DNA from: Salinactinospora qingdaonensis
Lineage (GTDB): Bacteria > Actinomycetota > Actinomycetes > Streptosporangiales > Streptosporangiaceae
Direction of reading: 5' to 3'
Assembly: GCF_039539445.1 (NCBI RefSeq)
Contig: NZ_BAABDD010000001.1
Span: 248,001-312,000, forward strand
Length of the DNA: 64,000 nucleotides
Shown: piece after piece, positions 35,224-43,373 of the stretch
Position numbering within the stretch: position 1 is the first letter of the stretch
Layout of the letters: the number at the start of each line of letters is the position of its first letter
Notes under the pieces: model-generated
What the model was told of the DNA's origin: nothing
What the model saw: the letters and a program-made list of their open reading frames with translations, nothing else
The model's database searches: none
Position numbers and translations under genes: made by a program

Positions 35224-36033
35224 TCAGGTGAGCGTCTCAGCAGAAGGGTGGAGGGAGCCGACGAAGCCGCGGAGGCCGGCGACCACGTCGGCGCCGTCGG
35301 TGACAGCGTTCTCGACCTGGGCGACTACGGCTGAGCCGACGATCGCGGCATCGGCGCCGCAGGAGCCGACCGCGAGCACGTCCTCCCGAGTCCGGACACC
35401 GAACCCGACCGCGATGGGAGCGGTGGTGTGGGCGCGCAGCGTCGCGACGGTGTCGGCGAGCCCGGTGTAGCCGCCGCTGGGGGCGCTGCCGCTGCGCCCG
35501 TAGCGGGCCACGAGGTAGAGGTAGGCCGAGGCGTGAGCTGCGGCTTCGGCCATGACCTCGGCGGTGGAGTTGTTGTGGTAGCAGGTGGTGACGATGGGCA
35601 ACCGCGCGGCGGCGGTGGCCGCGTAGTAGTCGGCTCGCAACCGCGGTGGCAGGGCGTGGACGAGTAGACCGTCGGCACCGGAGTCGGCGATCTCGCCGAC
35701 CACGGTGGCCAGGGAGCGGTGCTTGAGGGTGTGGCTCCAGTCGGCGAGCAGCGCGATACGCAGCCGCCGCAGTTGGGGGCCTACCGTGGCGATGAAGGTC
35801 AGCACCTCGTCGAGTCCCACGCCGTTGGCCAGCGCCCGCTGGGCCGAGCGGCGGATGACCGGACCGTCGGTGACGGAGTCGGGAAAGGGCACCGCCAGCT
35901 CTAGGCAGTCCACACCGCACTCGTCGAGCATGAGCACGACGTCGGTCAACGCGGCCAGCGGCGGATCGCCGGCGTTGAGGAACAGGGCCAGCCCCGGTTC
36001 GCCCGCACGGCGCTGGGTGAAGAACTCACCCAT
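35224..36033 (-). CDS. TrpA-like lyase (tryptophan synthase alpha family)
   Basis: 269 residues; ATG 36033 overlaps the TrpD-like stop by 8 nt. Catalytic Glu45 and Asp56 are both present in CLELAVPFPDSVTDGPVI, and the phosphate-binding GFGVRTREDV and IVGSAVV are typical. TrpA splits indole-3-glycerol phosphate to indole and glyceraldehyde 3-phosphate. No trpB accompanies it, so, like the maize BX1 lyase, it may release a free indole-type ring. SDP is PDS in the active loop, a mild deviation. Confidence 0.88.
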   Translation of the reverse strand: MGEFFTQRRAGEPGLALFLNAGDPPLAALTDVVLMLDECGVDCLELAVPFPDSVTDGPVIRRSAQRALANGVGLDEVLTFIATVGPQLRRLRIALLADWSHTLKHRSLATVVGEIADSGADGLLVHALPPRLRADYYAATAAARLPIVTTCYHNNSTAEVMAEAAAHASAYLYLVARYGRSGSAPSGGYTGLADTVATLRAHTTAPIAVGFGVRTREDVLAVGSCGADAAIVGSAVVAQVENAVTDGADVVAGLRGFVGSLHPSAETLT

Positions 36034-37075
36034 GGGACACCGTCGCTGAGAGCGGGGCCGCCTCCTGGCCCTGCGAACGCATCCGGTCGAGGAGCTCACG
36101 CGCGCCCCCGCTGCGCACGGCCTGCTCAGCGGCAGCGATCGCCGTAGCCCAGTCGTCGATATGGCCACTGGCTACGGCCAGCGCAGCCGCGTTGAGGCAG
36201 ACCGTCTCGGTGGCCACCTCGTTGACCTCGCCGGAGATGATCCGCACGAAAAAGTCGACGACCGGTTCGGAGGCGTCGGCCTGGCGCAGGTCGGCGAGGG
36301 TGCCGGTCTCCGAAGTGAACCTGCCCGGCCATAGCTGGATCTTCTCGTCGCCGCCGTTGGGGTGAATGACGTTGTCGGCGAAGCCGATGAGTTCGTCGGC
36401 GCCGAGGTCATTACCGCATAGCCAGATCGTGCGGTCATCGACGCCGGCCGCCAGTTGGCGCAGCTCGGCCAGTGGTGCGCTGGCTGAGACGCCGGTGACC
36501 TGCGCGGTCACCGGCAGTGCCGCGAGGAAGGGGCCCAGGGCGTTGAGGAAACGCCCGAAGGGGCGCAGACTCATCGGAGCCAGGCGCCTGGCCAGGGTGG
36601 TCAACTCAGTGGGGTAGACGAAGTGCCCGGCGAAGGCGATGCCGAAACGCTGCAACGTCTCCCTGGTGTGCTCGTGTGAGCGCGTCAGTTGGACACCGAG
36701 CTTGTCGAGCAGGTCGATCGAACCGTAAGTGCTGCTGTAGGCACGCGACCCGGTTTTGACGACCCCCACTCCCATGGCAGCGGCGACGAACGCAGCGGCT
36801 GTGGAGATGTTGAAGGTTTCGGGCCCGCCGCCGGTCCCCACGATGTTGACCGTGGTGGGCCAGCGCTCAGTGATCTCGGGTCGCCGTTCATCGAGGGAAG
36901 CCAAGAAAGCGTGCAGCGTCTCGGGGTCGGGCAGCGCGGTGGTCAACGAGGCCAGCACGGCGGCGGCTTCACTCCGGTCGACCTCGCCTTCGGACAGCCG
37001 ATCCCAAAACGACCGCCAGGCCGCGCGCTCGACACTGGAGCGCCGGCCCAGCAGCGTGGTGAGTACGTCGGTCAC
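36026..37075 (-). CDS. TrpD-like phosphoribosyltransferase, divergent acceptor site
   Basis: 349 residues from GTG 37075, 4 bp after the carrier protein stop. The PRPP-binding loop GTGGGPETFNIST (80-92) is intact apart from D to P at the usual GTGGD-G step. The anthranilate-binding KHGNR-x2-SS motif reads KTGSRAYSS (107-115), with His and Asn replaced by Thr and Ser. The fold is clearly anthranilate phosphoribosyltransferase, but anthranilate is probably not the acceptor. It would attach phosphoribose to the amine that the TrpF/TrpC/TrpA-like proteins process. Confidence 0.88.
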   Translation of the reverse strand: MTDVLTTLLGRRSSVERAAWRSFWDRLSEGEVDRSEAAAVLASLTTALPDPETLHAFLASLDERRPEITERWPTTVNIVGTGGGPETFNISTAAAFVAAAMGVGVVKTGSRAYSSTYGSIDLLDKLGVQLTRSHEHTRETLQRFGIAFAGHFVYPTELTTLARRLAPMSLRPFGRFLNALGPFLAALPVTAQVTGVSASAPLAELRQLAAGVDDRTIWLCGNDLGADELIGFADNVIHPNGGDEKIQLWPGRFTSETGTLADLRQADASEPVVDFFVRIISGEVNEVATETVCLNAAALAVASGHIDDWATAIAAAEQAVRSGGARELLDRMRSQGQEAAPLSATVSHG

Positions 37076-37079
37076 GGGA

Positions 37080-37343
37080 CTAGCCCCCCGCCACCTTGTG
37101 ATCGGTGGCCTGCGTAAGGAAGGCGTCGATGGCGGCGACGCTGCGGAAGTTGTCGGGGTTGAGGGCGCTGTCGTCGACCGACAGCTCGAAGCGGTCCTCG
37201 ATCCAGGCGATCAGCTTCAGCAGCCCAAGACTGTCGATGACGCCCCCGCCGAACAAGTCGTGGTCGGCGCTGAGCTCATCCGGGCTGACGTCAGGCAGAA
37301 ACTCCTTGATGACGAACTGTTTGATGGCGGCTTCGTGGCTCAT
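37080..37343 (-). CDS. Carrier protein (right arm)
   Basis: 87 residues; Ser38 in GGGVIDSLGLLKLIAWIE is the phosphopantetheine site. The GGGVIDSLGLLKL context resembles stand-alone aminoacyl carrier proteins more than fatty-acid ACPs. It lies 37 bp after the adenylation gene and just before the TrpD-like gene, so it is the likely thiol carrier for the amino acid activated by its neighbour and oxidised by the dehydrogenase. Confidence 0.9.
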   Translation of the reverse strand: MSHEAAIKQFVIKEFLPDVSPDELSADHDLFGGGVIDSLGLLKLIAWIEDRFELSVDDSALNPDNFRSVAAIDAFLTQATDHKVAGG

Positions 37344-37380
37344 GGCGCTCTTTCTGTGAACTCTCGGCGATCGTTGGGTG

Positions 37381-38850
37381 TTACACGGCGAAGTTGCGGT
37401 CGACCTTGCCGGTCGGGGTTTTGGGTAGTGGATCGTCGACAATGCGTAGCTGGGCGGGGATAGCCGCTTGGGGAAGGTGCCGCGCACAGTGGCCACGCAG
37501 CGTGAGGCTGTTGAGGCCACTGTCGGGGGCGCGCCGCACAGCCGAGACCAGCCGGCGGCCGTACACGGAGTCGGGTTGGGCGAGCACCGCCGCTTCGAGC
37601 ACGCTGGGGTGCTCCAGCAGCACCCGTTCCACCTCGGCGGTGTTGACGGCCACGCCGCGCACTTTGACCTGGAAGTCGCTGCGCCCCACCAGGTGGACAC
37701 GGCCATTGGCATCGCGGTGGACGAGGTCACCGGTGCGGAAGTACGAACGGTTATTGTCGCCCTGCGGGTGGGAGACGAACGCGGCGGCACGGCGAGCCGG
37801 GTCGAGATAGCCGACCGACTGGAACGGGGTTGAGACGTACAGCTCGCCGTCCCCCTCCCCCTCGAGCACCGTTCCGTCGGAACCGACGATCACCGCGTCG
37901 ACGCCCGGCAGCGGCGTGCCGATGGGCAAGGGTGTGGCCAGCGCGCCTGTGGGGTCGATCTCGTGGATGAAACTGTCGTTGGTCTCAGTGCAGCCGTAGA
38001 TGTTGTGGAACCGCGCCTTGGGGAACAGGTGAGGCAGCTCGGCCAGCGTGTGCTCGGGAACGGCGTCGCCGGTGAACATCACGTGCTCGACGCCCTCGAA
38101 GCTCTGCTCGAACCGCTGGGCGGCCTCAAGCAGCAGCCCGTAGAACATCGGGACGGCCTGCGCGACATGGACGTGATAGGTGGCGAGCAGGTCGAACAGG
38201 TGACGCCCGTCGGCGGCGCGGTCGGGGTCGACCAGCACGACACGTCCCCCGTGCGCCAGCGTCGTCCAGATGTCGAGCAGGCACAGGTCGAAGTTGAGGG
38301 GGGCGTAGTTGAGCACCGTCGTGCCGGGTTGGATGTTGAACGCGGCCCCCGCCCACCCGATGAAGTTGTTCACGGCGTCGCGGCCCAGCGGGACGACCTT
38401 GGGCAGACTGGTCGACCCCGAGGTGGTCAACATGAACGAAATCTCGCCCGCCCCCTCCGGGAGGGGCAGCGTCGCGCCGGTCTCGATCTCCCAGGAGGCG
38501 GCCGGGGACTGCTCCGCAGCGTCGGGGACGAGGACGTGGCGGCACCCGGCCTGGCTGAACAGCTCCCCCAACAACTGCTCGCCGAGGGTGGCCGACGGGA
38601 GCAGGAAAGGGCGACGCGCCAGTAGGCAGCCCAGAATCAGCGCGACCGCCGCCGGTGACTTCTTGCCGGCGATACCGACGGGTTCGGCGGGATCGGCGGG
38701 AAGCTGCTCCAGCCGGGCCTGTTGCCGCCGGGCCATGTCGTAAAGATCGCCGTAGCTGATTTCCTGGCCGTTGTACACCAGCGCGGGAGCCTGCGGCCGG
38801 CGCTGGGCGTGCGCGACGAAGGCCGCACAGCAGTCGATGGCCTCAGACAT
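37381..38850 (-). CDS. Stand-alone amino-acid adenylation enzyme (AMP-dependent ligase)
   Basis: 489 residues; ATG 38850 overlaps the MaoC stop by 8 nt. Core motifs: TTSGSTSLPK (A3, 142-151), NFDLCLLDIW (A4), YGCTETND (A5), YFRTGDLVHRD (A7) and TPTGKVDR with the catalytic Lys482 (A10). Asp in NFDL fits recognition of a free alpha-amino group; the first pocket residues (D-L-L) agree with prolyl ligases of pyrrole pathways, but later ones do not clearly match. It activates an amino acid for loading on the adjacent carrier protein. Substrate open. Confidence 0.9.
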   Translation of the reverse strand: MSEAIDCCAAFVAHAQRRPQAPALVYNGQEISYGDLYDMARRQQARLEQLPADPAEPVGIAGKKSPAAVALILGCLLARRPFLLPSATLGEQLLGELFSQAGCRHVLVPDAAEQSPAASWEIETGATLPLPEGAGEISFMLTTSGSTSLPKVVPLGRDAVNNFIGWAGAAFNIQPGTTVLNYAPLNFDLCLLDIWTTLAHGGRVVLVDPDRAADGRHLFDLLATYHVHVAQAVPMFYGLLLEAAQRFEQSFEGVEHVMFTGDAVPEHTLAELPHLFPKARFHNIYGCTETNDSFIHEIDPTGALATPLPIGTPLPGVDAVIVGSDGTVLEGEGDGELYVSTPFQSVGYLDPARRAAAFVSHPQGDNNRSYFRTGDLVHRDANGRVHLVGRSDFQVKVRGVAVNTAEVERVLLEHPSVLEAAVLAQPDSVYGRRLVSAVRRAPDSGLNSLTLRGHCARHLPQAAIPAQLRIVDDPLPKTPTGKVDRNFAV

Positions 38851-39736
38851 CGCCGACCTGCTTCTCTTCCGTGGCCGCGGACGCCGGCTGGGCGGGAGTG
38901 ATCTCGACCCACCCACTCTTGATCGCCGGGCCGCGCGGGGTCTTGCAGGAGAACCGCACGACGTGGCCGTCTTCGTCGGGGGTGAGCGCGATCTCCAGCG
39001 ACTCCTCAGGCAGAACGGGCTGCGAGAACCGCCCGCCCACCCCGCGGACGCGCTCGGCATCGCCGTCGGCGTAGCGATCGATCACCTCTTCGCAGATCAG
39101 CGCCATCACGCTCATACCGTGGGCGATGACCCCGGGGAATCCGGCCGCCTGGGCCGCTTCGGTGTCGAGGTGGATCGGGTTGTCGTCTCCTGAGACGTCG
39201 GCGTAGCGCGGCGGCATCTCAGCCGGGACTGCGCGGGTCAGGACCGTCGACTCGCCGGCGGTCCCGCCAGTGGGCGCGGCGGAGGTGGGGATCTCGCCGA
39301 AGGGCTCGATCGTGACCCCCGTCAGGAGCACACCGGTCACCAGCTCGGCCAGCGCCTGCCCGCCGGCACCGGTGAGCACGGACCGCAGCGAAAGGCGCGC
39401 CCCGCGAGCGTCGCGGCGCGCGCCCAGCACGTCGAGCTCGATCGTGATCTGCTCACTGGGCTGGACGGGGCGTTGCAGCCAGATCTCCTGACTCAGATGC
39501 ACGACCGTGGGAGTCTGCTCGGCCTCGGCCCCCAGGGCCCGCACTGTCTGATCGGCGCGGTGCGAGGCGAGGACGAACACCTGCACAGGTGAGGGCTGGG
39601 ACTGTTGAGCGGCCGACTGGGTCGCGGTCACAGCGGAGCGGACCACCTCGCGGTAGGCGGCCATCCCCGCTGCCGTAGGGGCCTGTACGACCTCAGGCGC
39701 AGGGCGGGTTCCCAGGACAGTGGGTGATTCGGTCAC
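38843..39736 (-). CDS. MaoC-like (R)-specific hydratase/dehydratase, double hot-dog
   Basis: 297 residues from GTG 39736, which overlaps the ketosynthase stop (GTGA). The C-terminal hot-dog has the hydratase signature YADVSGDDNPIHLDTEAAQAAGFPG..AHGMSVMAL with catalytic Asp and His; the N-terminal half (VVHLSQEIWLQRPVQPSEQITIELDVL) is the inactive-type hot-dog. It would dehydrate 3-hydroxyacyl-carrier intermediates made by the ketosynthases and ketoreductase of the cluster. Confidence 0.88.
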   Translation of the reverse strand: MTESPTVLGTRPAPEVVQAPTAAGMAAYREVVRSAVTATQSAAQQSQPSPVQVFVLASHRADQTVRALGAEAEQTPTVVHLSQEIWLQRPVQPSEQITIELDVLGARRDARGARLSLRSVLTGAGGQALAELVTGVLLTGVTIEPFGEIPTSAAPTGGTAGESTVLTRAVPAEMPPRYADVSGDDNPIHLDTEAAQAAGFPGVIAHGMSVMALICEEVIDRYADGDAERVRGVGGRFSQPVLPEESLEIALTPDEDGHVVRFSCKTPRGPAIKSGWVEITPAQPASAATEEKQVGDV

Positions 39737-40968
39737 AGGGGGGTCACCACCAGACAAGCGTTGTGACCGCCGAAGCCGAACGAGTTCGACAGCGCCGGCC
39801 CCGATGCGATCGGGCGTGGTTCGTTGTGGACCACGTCGATTTCCATTCCGGGTTCGAGTTGTGCGTGATTGGCTGTGGGAGGCACCTCGGTCTCGCGCAT
39901 GGCGAGCACGGTCGCGATCGCCTCGACCGCTCCGGCAGCCCCGATCAGGTGTCCGATCGCGCCCTTGATTGAGGTCACCGGCGGCCCGTCAGGGCCGAAG
40001 AGCTTCCGCAACGCGGTGGCCTCGGCACGGTCGTTGTGAGGCGTGGACGTGCCATGGGCGTTGACGTGGACGATGTCGGAGGGGACGAGGCCGGCGTCGC
40101 TGATCGCCGCCGACATGGCAGCGACGGCCCCTGCACCGTCGTCGCGGGGCATAGACAGGTGATAGGCGTCAGTGCTGGCGCCGTAGCCGGCGACGACGGC
40201 GTAGGGAACGGCGCCGCGCGCCCGAGCGTCGTCGAGGCGTTCGAGGACGAAGAACCCGCTGCCCTCCCCCATCACGAAGCCGTCGCGGTCGGTGTCAAAG
40301 GGACGCGAGGCCAACTCGGGGGCGTCGTTGCGCGTGGAGACGGCGTTGAGGTTGCCGAAGCCGGCGAGTGTGACAGGGGTGAGGGTCGACTCGGCTCCGC
40401 CGGCAAGCACCACATCGGCCTGATTAGTGTGCAGCAGCATCATGGCCTGACCGACGGCGTCGACACCGCTGGCGCAGGTGGTGGCGATCGACAGGGCCGG
40501 CCCCTGCCATCCCAGCTTCATAGCCAGCAGCGCCGCAACCGCGTTGGGCATGGTCATGAGAGGCATCAACGGGTTGACCCGTTTAGGGCCGAACTCGGTG
40601 TAGTTACGCGACTCCTCGTCGCTGGTCCACCTGCCACCGACGGCGTTACCGACCACGATCGCCGTACGGCCGGGATCGGGAGCAGGCGAGCCGGCGTCAC
40701 GGTGGGCGGTCAGCGCAGCGACGGTGCCGTAGTGGGCGAAGGGGTCCATGCGGCGGACCTCTTTGGCCGACAGCAGATCAGCGTGGTCAATGCCGTGGAC
40801 CCGGCAACCAAAGCGCACCTGGTGCTGGCTGAGATCCATGTGGGTCAGCGGCGCGGCCGTCGACCGGCCCGCGCGCAGCCCCGACCAGAAGTCAGTCAGG
40901 GTGCACCCCGCCGGGGTGACCGCCCCCATACCGGTAATGACGACCGGGTTGCTAGGTGAGGTGACCAT
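39733..40968 (-). CDS. FabF-like beta-ketoacyl-ACP synthase
   Basis: 411 residues. All catalytic residues present: Cys165 (TTCASGVD), His305 (NAHGTSTPHND), Lys335 and His340 (SIKGAIGHLIGA), plus NSFGFGGHNA at the C-terminus. No chain-length-factor partner is encoded nearby, so it is probably a homodimeric KAS II-type extender. It sits 15 bp after the alpha-oxoamine synthase gene. It would elongate a carrier-bound acyl or aminoacyl unit with malonyl-ACP. Confidence 0.93.
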   Translation of the reverse strand: MVTSPSNPVVITGMGAVTPAGCTLTDFWSGLRAGRSTAAPLTHMDLSQHQVRFGCRVHGIDHADLLSAKEVRRMDPFAHYGTVAALTAHRDAGSPAPDPGRTAIVVGNAVGGRWTSDEESRNYTEFGPKRVNPLMPLMTMPNAVAALLAMKLGWQGPALSIATTCASGVDAVGQAMMLLHTNQADVVLAGGAESTLTPVTLAGFGNLNAVSTRNDAPELASRPFDTDRDGFVMGEGSGFFVLERLDDARARGAVPYAVVAGYGASTDAYHLSMPRDDGAGAVAAMSAAISDAGLVPSDIVHVNAHGTSTPHNDRAEATALRKLFGPDGPPVTSIKGAIGHLIGAAGAVEAIATVLAMRETEVPPTANHAQLEPGMEIDVVHNEPRPIASGPALSNSFGFGGHNACLVVTPL

Positions 40969-40983
40969 TCAGGGCTCCCGGCC

Positions 40984-42222
40984 TCAGGCCTCGATCAGGT
41001 TGCACTCGCGAGCGGCCTTGATGAAGACCTCGGCCGCGGTGTCAATGTGGGCCTTGGTGTGATTGGCCGTGACCGCGATACGCAGCCGCGCCAGACTGGT
41101 GGGCACGGCGGGCGAGACGACCGGGATACCGATCACCCCCGCCTTGCGGCACGCGGTGGCCAAGTCGTAGGCGCCCTCGTCCGAACCGGCGATGAGAGGG
41201 ATGACAGCGGTCTCGCTCAGGCCGGTCTGGAGGCCGGCCTCATTGAGGATGGCGCGCAAGCGCGCGGCCTCGTTTTGGATGTGGGTGACGCGCTCGGGCT
41301 CGCTCTCCAAGATGCGCAGCGCCGCCAGCGCCGCACCCGCCTGGGCGGGAGCCAGCGCCGCTGAGAACAAAAACGGCCGGGCCGCGTACTTGAGGTGCTG
41401 GATGAGCCGGCTGGAGCCCACGACCCAGCCACCGGTTGCCGGAATGCCCTTCGAGAGGGTTCCCAGCTTGATGTCAACCAGGTGCTCGTAGTCGAAGTGG
41501 TCCTCGATGCCCAGACCGGAACGGCCGATGACGCCCAGCGCATGGGCCTCGTCGACCATGAGCAGCGCCCCATGCCGGTCACAGACCTCGCGCAACTGCG
41601 GCAGCGGGGCGATGTCGCCGTCCATGGAGTAGACGCTGTCGACGATCACCAGGCGCAGCCCGGAGTCGTCGGAGTCCTGCAACCGCCGGTCGAGGTGGCC
41701 GGGATCGTTGTGGCGGAATCGGGTCACCTTGGCGCCGCTGAGCTGGCAACCGTCCACGATGCTGGCGTGGTCGATCTTGTCGATCAGGATCGTGTCGCCG
41801 GGACCGCACAGGGCGCCGATCGTGCCGACATTGGCGGCATAGCCCGAGCCGAAGGCCAGCGCCTCCTCGCGGCCGAGGAGACGGGCCAGCTCGGCCTCCA
41901 ACTCCCGGTGCAGCGGGATCGAGCCGGCGAGGGCACGCACCCCGTGGGTGCCGGTGCCGTACTGCTCGACCGCGGCCTTGGCCGCCTCGACGACCCGCTC
42001 ATCCCCGCCGAGCCCGAGGTAGCTGTAACCCGACATCATCAGGAGGGGTTGACCGTCGTGGTCGGGGTACTGGCCGTCGACGTTGGTGTAGGGGCTGTCG
42101 CGATCGACTATGTAGGGGATGAAGCTGTTGCGGCGGCTCGGGTCCGATTCGAGCGATCGCACGCGGCGGTCTATCGCCTCTAGCCTCGATTCGAGACGTT
42201 GCCATCCTTCCGATGCGTTCAC
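40984..42222 (-). CDS. PLP-dependent alpha-oxoamine synthase
   Basis: 412 residues from GTG 42222, which has GAGGAG six bases upstream; an in-frame GTG at 42240 is less likely. BioF/KBL-type features: SGYSYLGLGGDERV, GTGTHGVRALAGSIPLH, DEAHALGVIGRSG and the PLP Lys in KLGTLSKGIPATGG. The family condenses an acyl thioester with an amino acid (Gly, Ala, Ser) with loss of CO2, giving an aminoketone. First gene of the 11-gene operon, behind a promoter with SARP heptamers. RedN/PigH of prodiginine pathways use such a domain. Confidence 0.92.
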   Translation of the reverse strand: MNASEGWQRLESRLEAIDRRVRSLESDPSRRNSFIPYIVDRDSPYTNVDGQYPDHDGQPLLMMSGYSYLGLGGDERVVEAAKAAVEQYGTGTHGVRALAGSIPLHRELEAELARLLGREEALAFGSGYAANVGTIGALCGPGDTILIDKIDHASIVDGCQLSGAKVTRFRHNDPGHLDRRLQDSDDSGLRLVIVDSVYSMDGDIAPLPQLREVCDRHGALLMVDEAHALGVIGRSGLGIEDHFDYEHLVDIKLGTLSKGIPATGGWVVGSSRLIQHLKYAARPFLFSAALAPAQAGAALAALRILESEPERVTHIQNEAARLRAILNEAGLQTGLSETAVIPLIAGSDEGAYDLATACRKAGVIGIPVVSPAVPTSLARLRIAVTANHTKAHIDTAAEVFIKAARECNLIEA

Positions 42223-42374
42223 GTGCGTCTCCTCATCCACGTTCTTGAGCGATCCGGAGCGCGGTTGCGATCCGTGAAATGGCTGGGTCAGTTGCCTTCA
42301 CCGGGTGGTCGGCCCCTGCCCGGCCACGCGCCGACATTTCCGCTGAGCTCGTCTCGTCGGGACTCAACGCGAAT

Positions 42375-42417
42375 GCGCAACACATTCCTACGGCGGGCCG
42401 CGCAAGGCGGGCGCAAC
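42375..42417 (-). promoter_or_regulatory. SARP-type promoter of the 11-gene operon
   Basis: On the minus strand GTTGCGC (42417-42411), CCGC, CTTGCGC (42406-42400), then 9 bp to TAGGAA (42390-42385): heptamers at an 11-bp pitch placed as known for SARP-activated promoters. A third GTTGCGC (42381-42375) covers the expected start site. It lies about 160 bp upstream of the oxoamine synthase GTG. Confidence 0.7.
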
Positions 42418-42552
42418 ATTTGTCTTGCTTTGTGGGGGACGCGGAGGAGACGCCACCACAGGTGGGATGAGGCACAGGGGCGAGGCAGGCAGCAGGTCGG
42501 CTGGGCAGGGGCGGGGAGAACAGCGAAGGCGGGGGAGAAGTGGTCGAGTATC

Positions 42553-42671
42553 GGTGGTGGGGTGACGGGCGGTAGCGGGAGGCGGCGACGGCGGGCGGTG
42601 GGTGGCGCTGGGTCGGTTCCGCGGCGCGGGCGGCGGGAGCCATACCGAAGGGGCAGCGACGGCTGGCTGGG
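42553..42671 (+). repeat. 119-bp repeat, left arm of a perfect inverted pair
   Basis: Identical over 119 bp to the reverse complement of 43374-43492. Similarity goes on outward (GTGGTCGAGT-TC) after a 9-bp indel, and inward as diverged GGCCGGCCGGTGGGG-type blocks near 42893 and 43347. The sequence is G-rich on the plus strand. A third, diverged partial copy (GGGGTGACCGGCGGTAGCGG) lies at 42772-42800 in the same direction. Open frames across it are shadows. Confidence 0.9.
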
Positions 42672-43373
42672 TGGGTGGGGGCACCGGTTTAGTGGTCGGC
42701 TCGTTGGGGGTGGCGCTCACCGAAGCAGCAAAGAGGAAGTGGTGGGGGTGACCTGGTGGCGGTGCTGCGCTGGGGTGACCGGCGGTAGCGGGAGGCGCCG
42801 AGGGCGAGCAGCGGGTGGAGCGGGCACCTGATCGGTTTCGGGGTGTGGGTGGCGGAGGTCGTGACGAGGAGGCGGGGGCGTCTTGGGGTAGTGGCCGGCC
42901 GGTGGGGTGGGGAGTGGTCTGGGCGGAGGAGGGCGGCCGGGTGGGGCGAAAAAAAGGGGGCGCGGTGTAATCGCTGGGAGTCGCTTGATGGTTCTTGCGG
43001 ATCAGGAACGCTCAGTGGGCACCCTCGTCGTGGTCACGGCAACGTTAGACGCAGCCACCGGCTCGTTCGCGTCTAATTCGTTCTGCTATGTCGCTTTTCG
43101 GACTAGGGAGAATGTTTATTCTTAAACGAACATCTCGCATTTTGGATGTTCGCATCGCTTCCGCTGTACGATATAAGCTGTTTGTCGCTTTTGTAGGGTC
43201 AATCGTGGCGCGTTTGCACGTTCAGTGGCCCCCCAACACTGAATGCAGGGCGTGTCTTTGCTGTCTTATCAGGCGAGATAAGGGCGATATTTCGTTCCCC
43301 CACCCCGGCCGCCCCTGCCCCCATCCCCCGCTACTTCCGGTAACCCCACCGGCCGGCCCCCCACCACCTCCAG
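42672..43373. other. 702-bp spacer between the inverted repeats
   Basis: G-rich up to about 42960, then AT-richer (43080-43290) with small hairpins such as TTCAGTG..CACTGAA and CTTATC..GATAAG. No supported gene, no transposase. Together with 42223-42552 and 43493-43709 this makes a 1.5-kb non-coding block between the oxoamine synthase and AraC genes. Confidence 0.6.

Noticed and set aside
32195..37075. A normal tryptophan operon
   Set aside because: trpE, trpG and trpB are missing, the genes are interleaved with carrier-protein genes, and substrate-binding motifs of TrpD and TrpC are changed.
42199..42831. 210-codon plus frame and the similar minus frame at 43269-43631
   Set aside because: Their shared Arg/Gly-rich sequence is only the inverted repeat read in both directions; no ribosome site or family.
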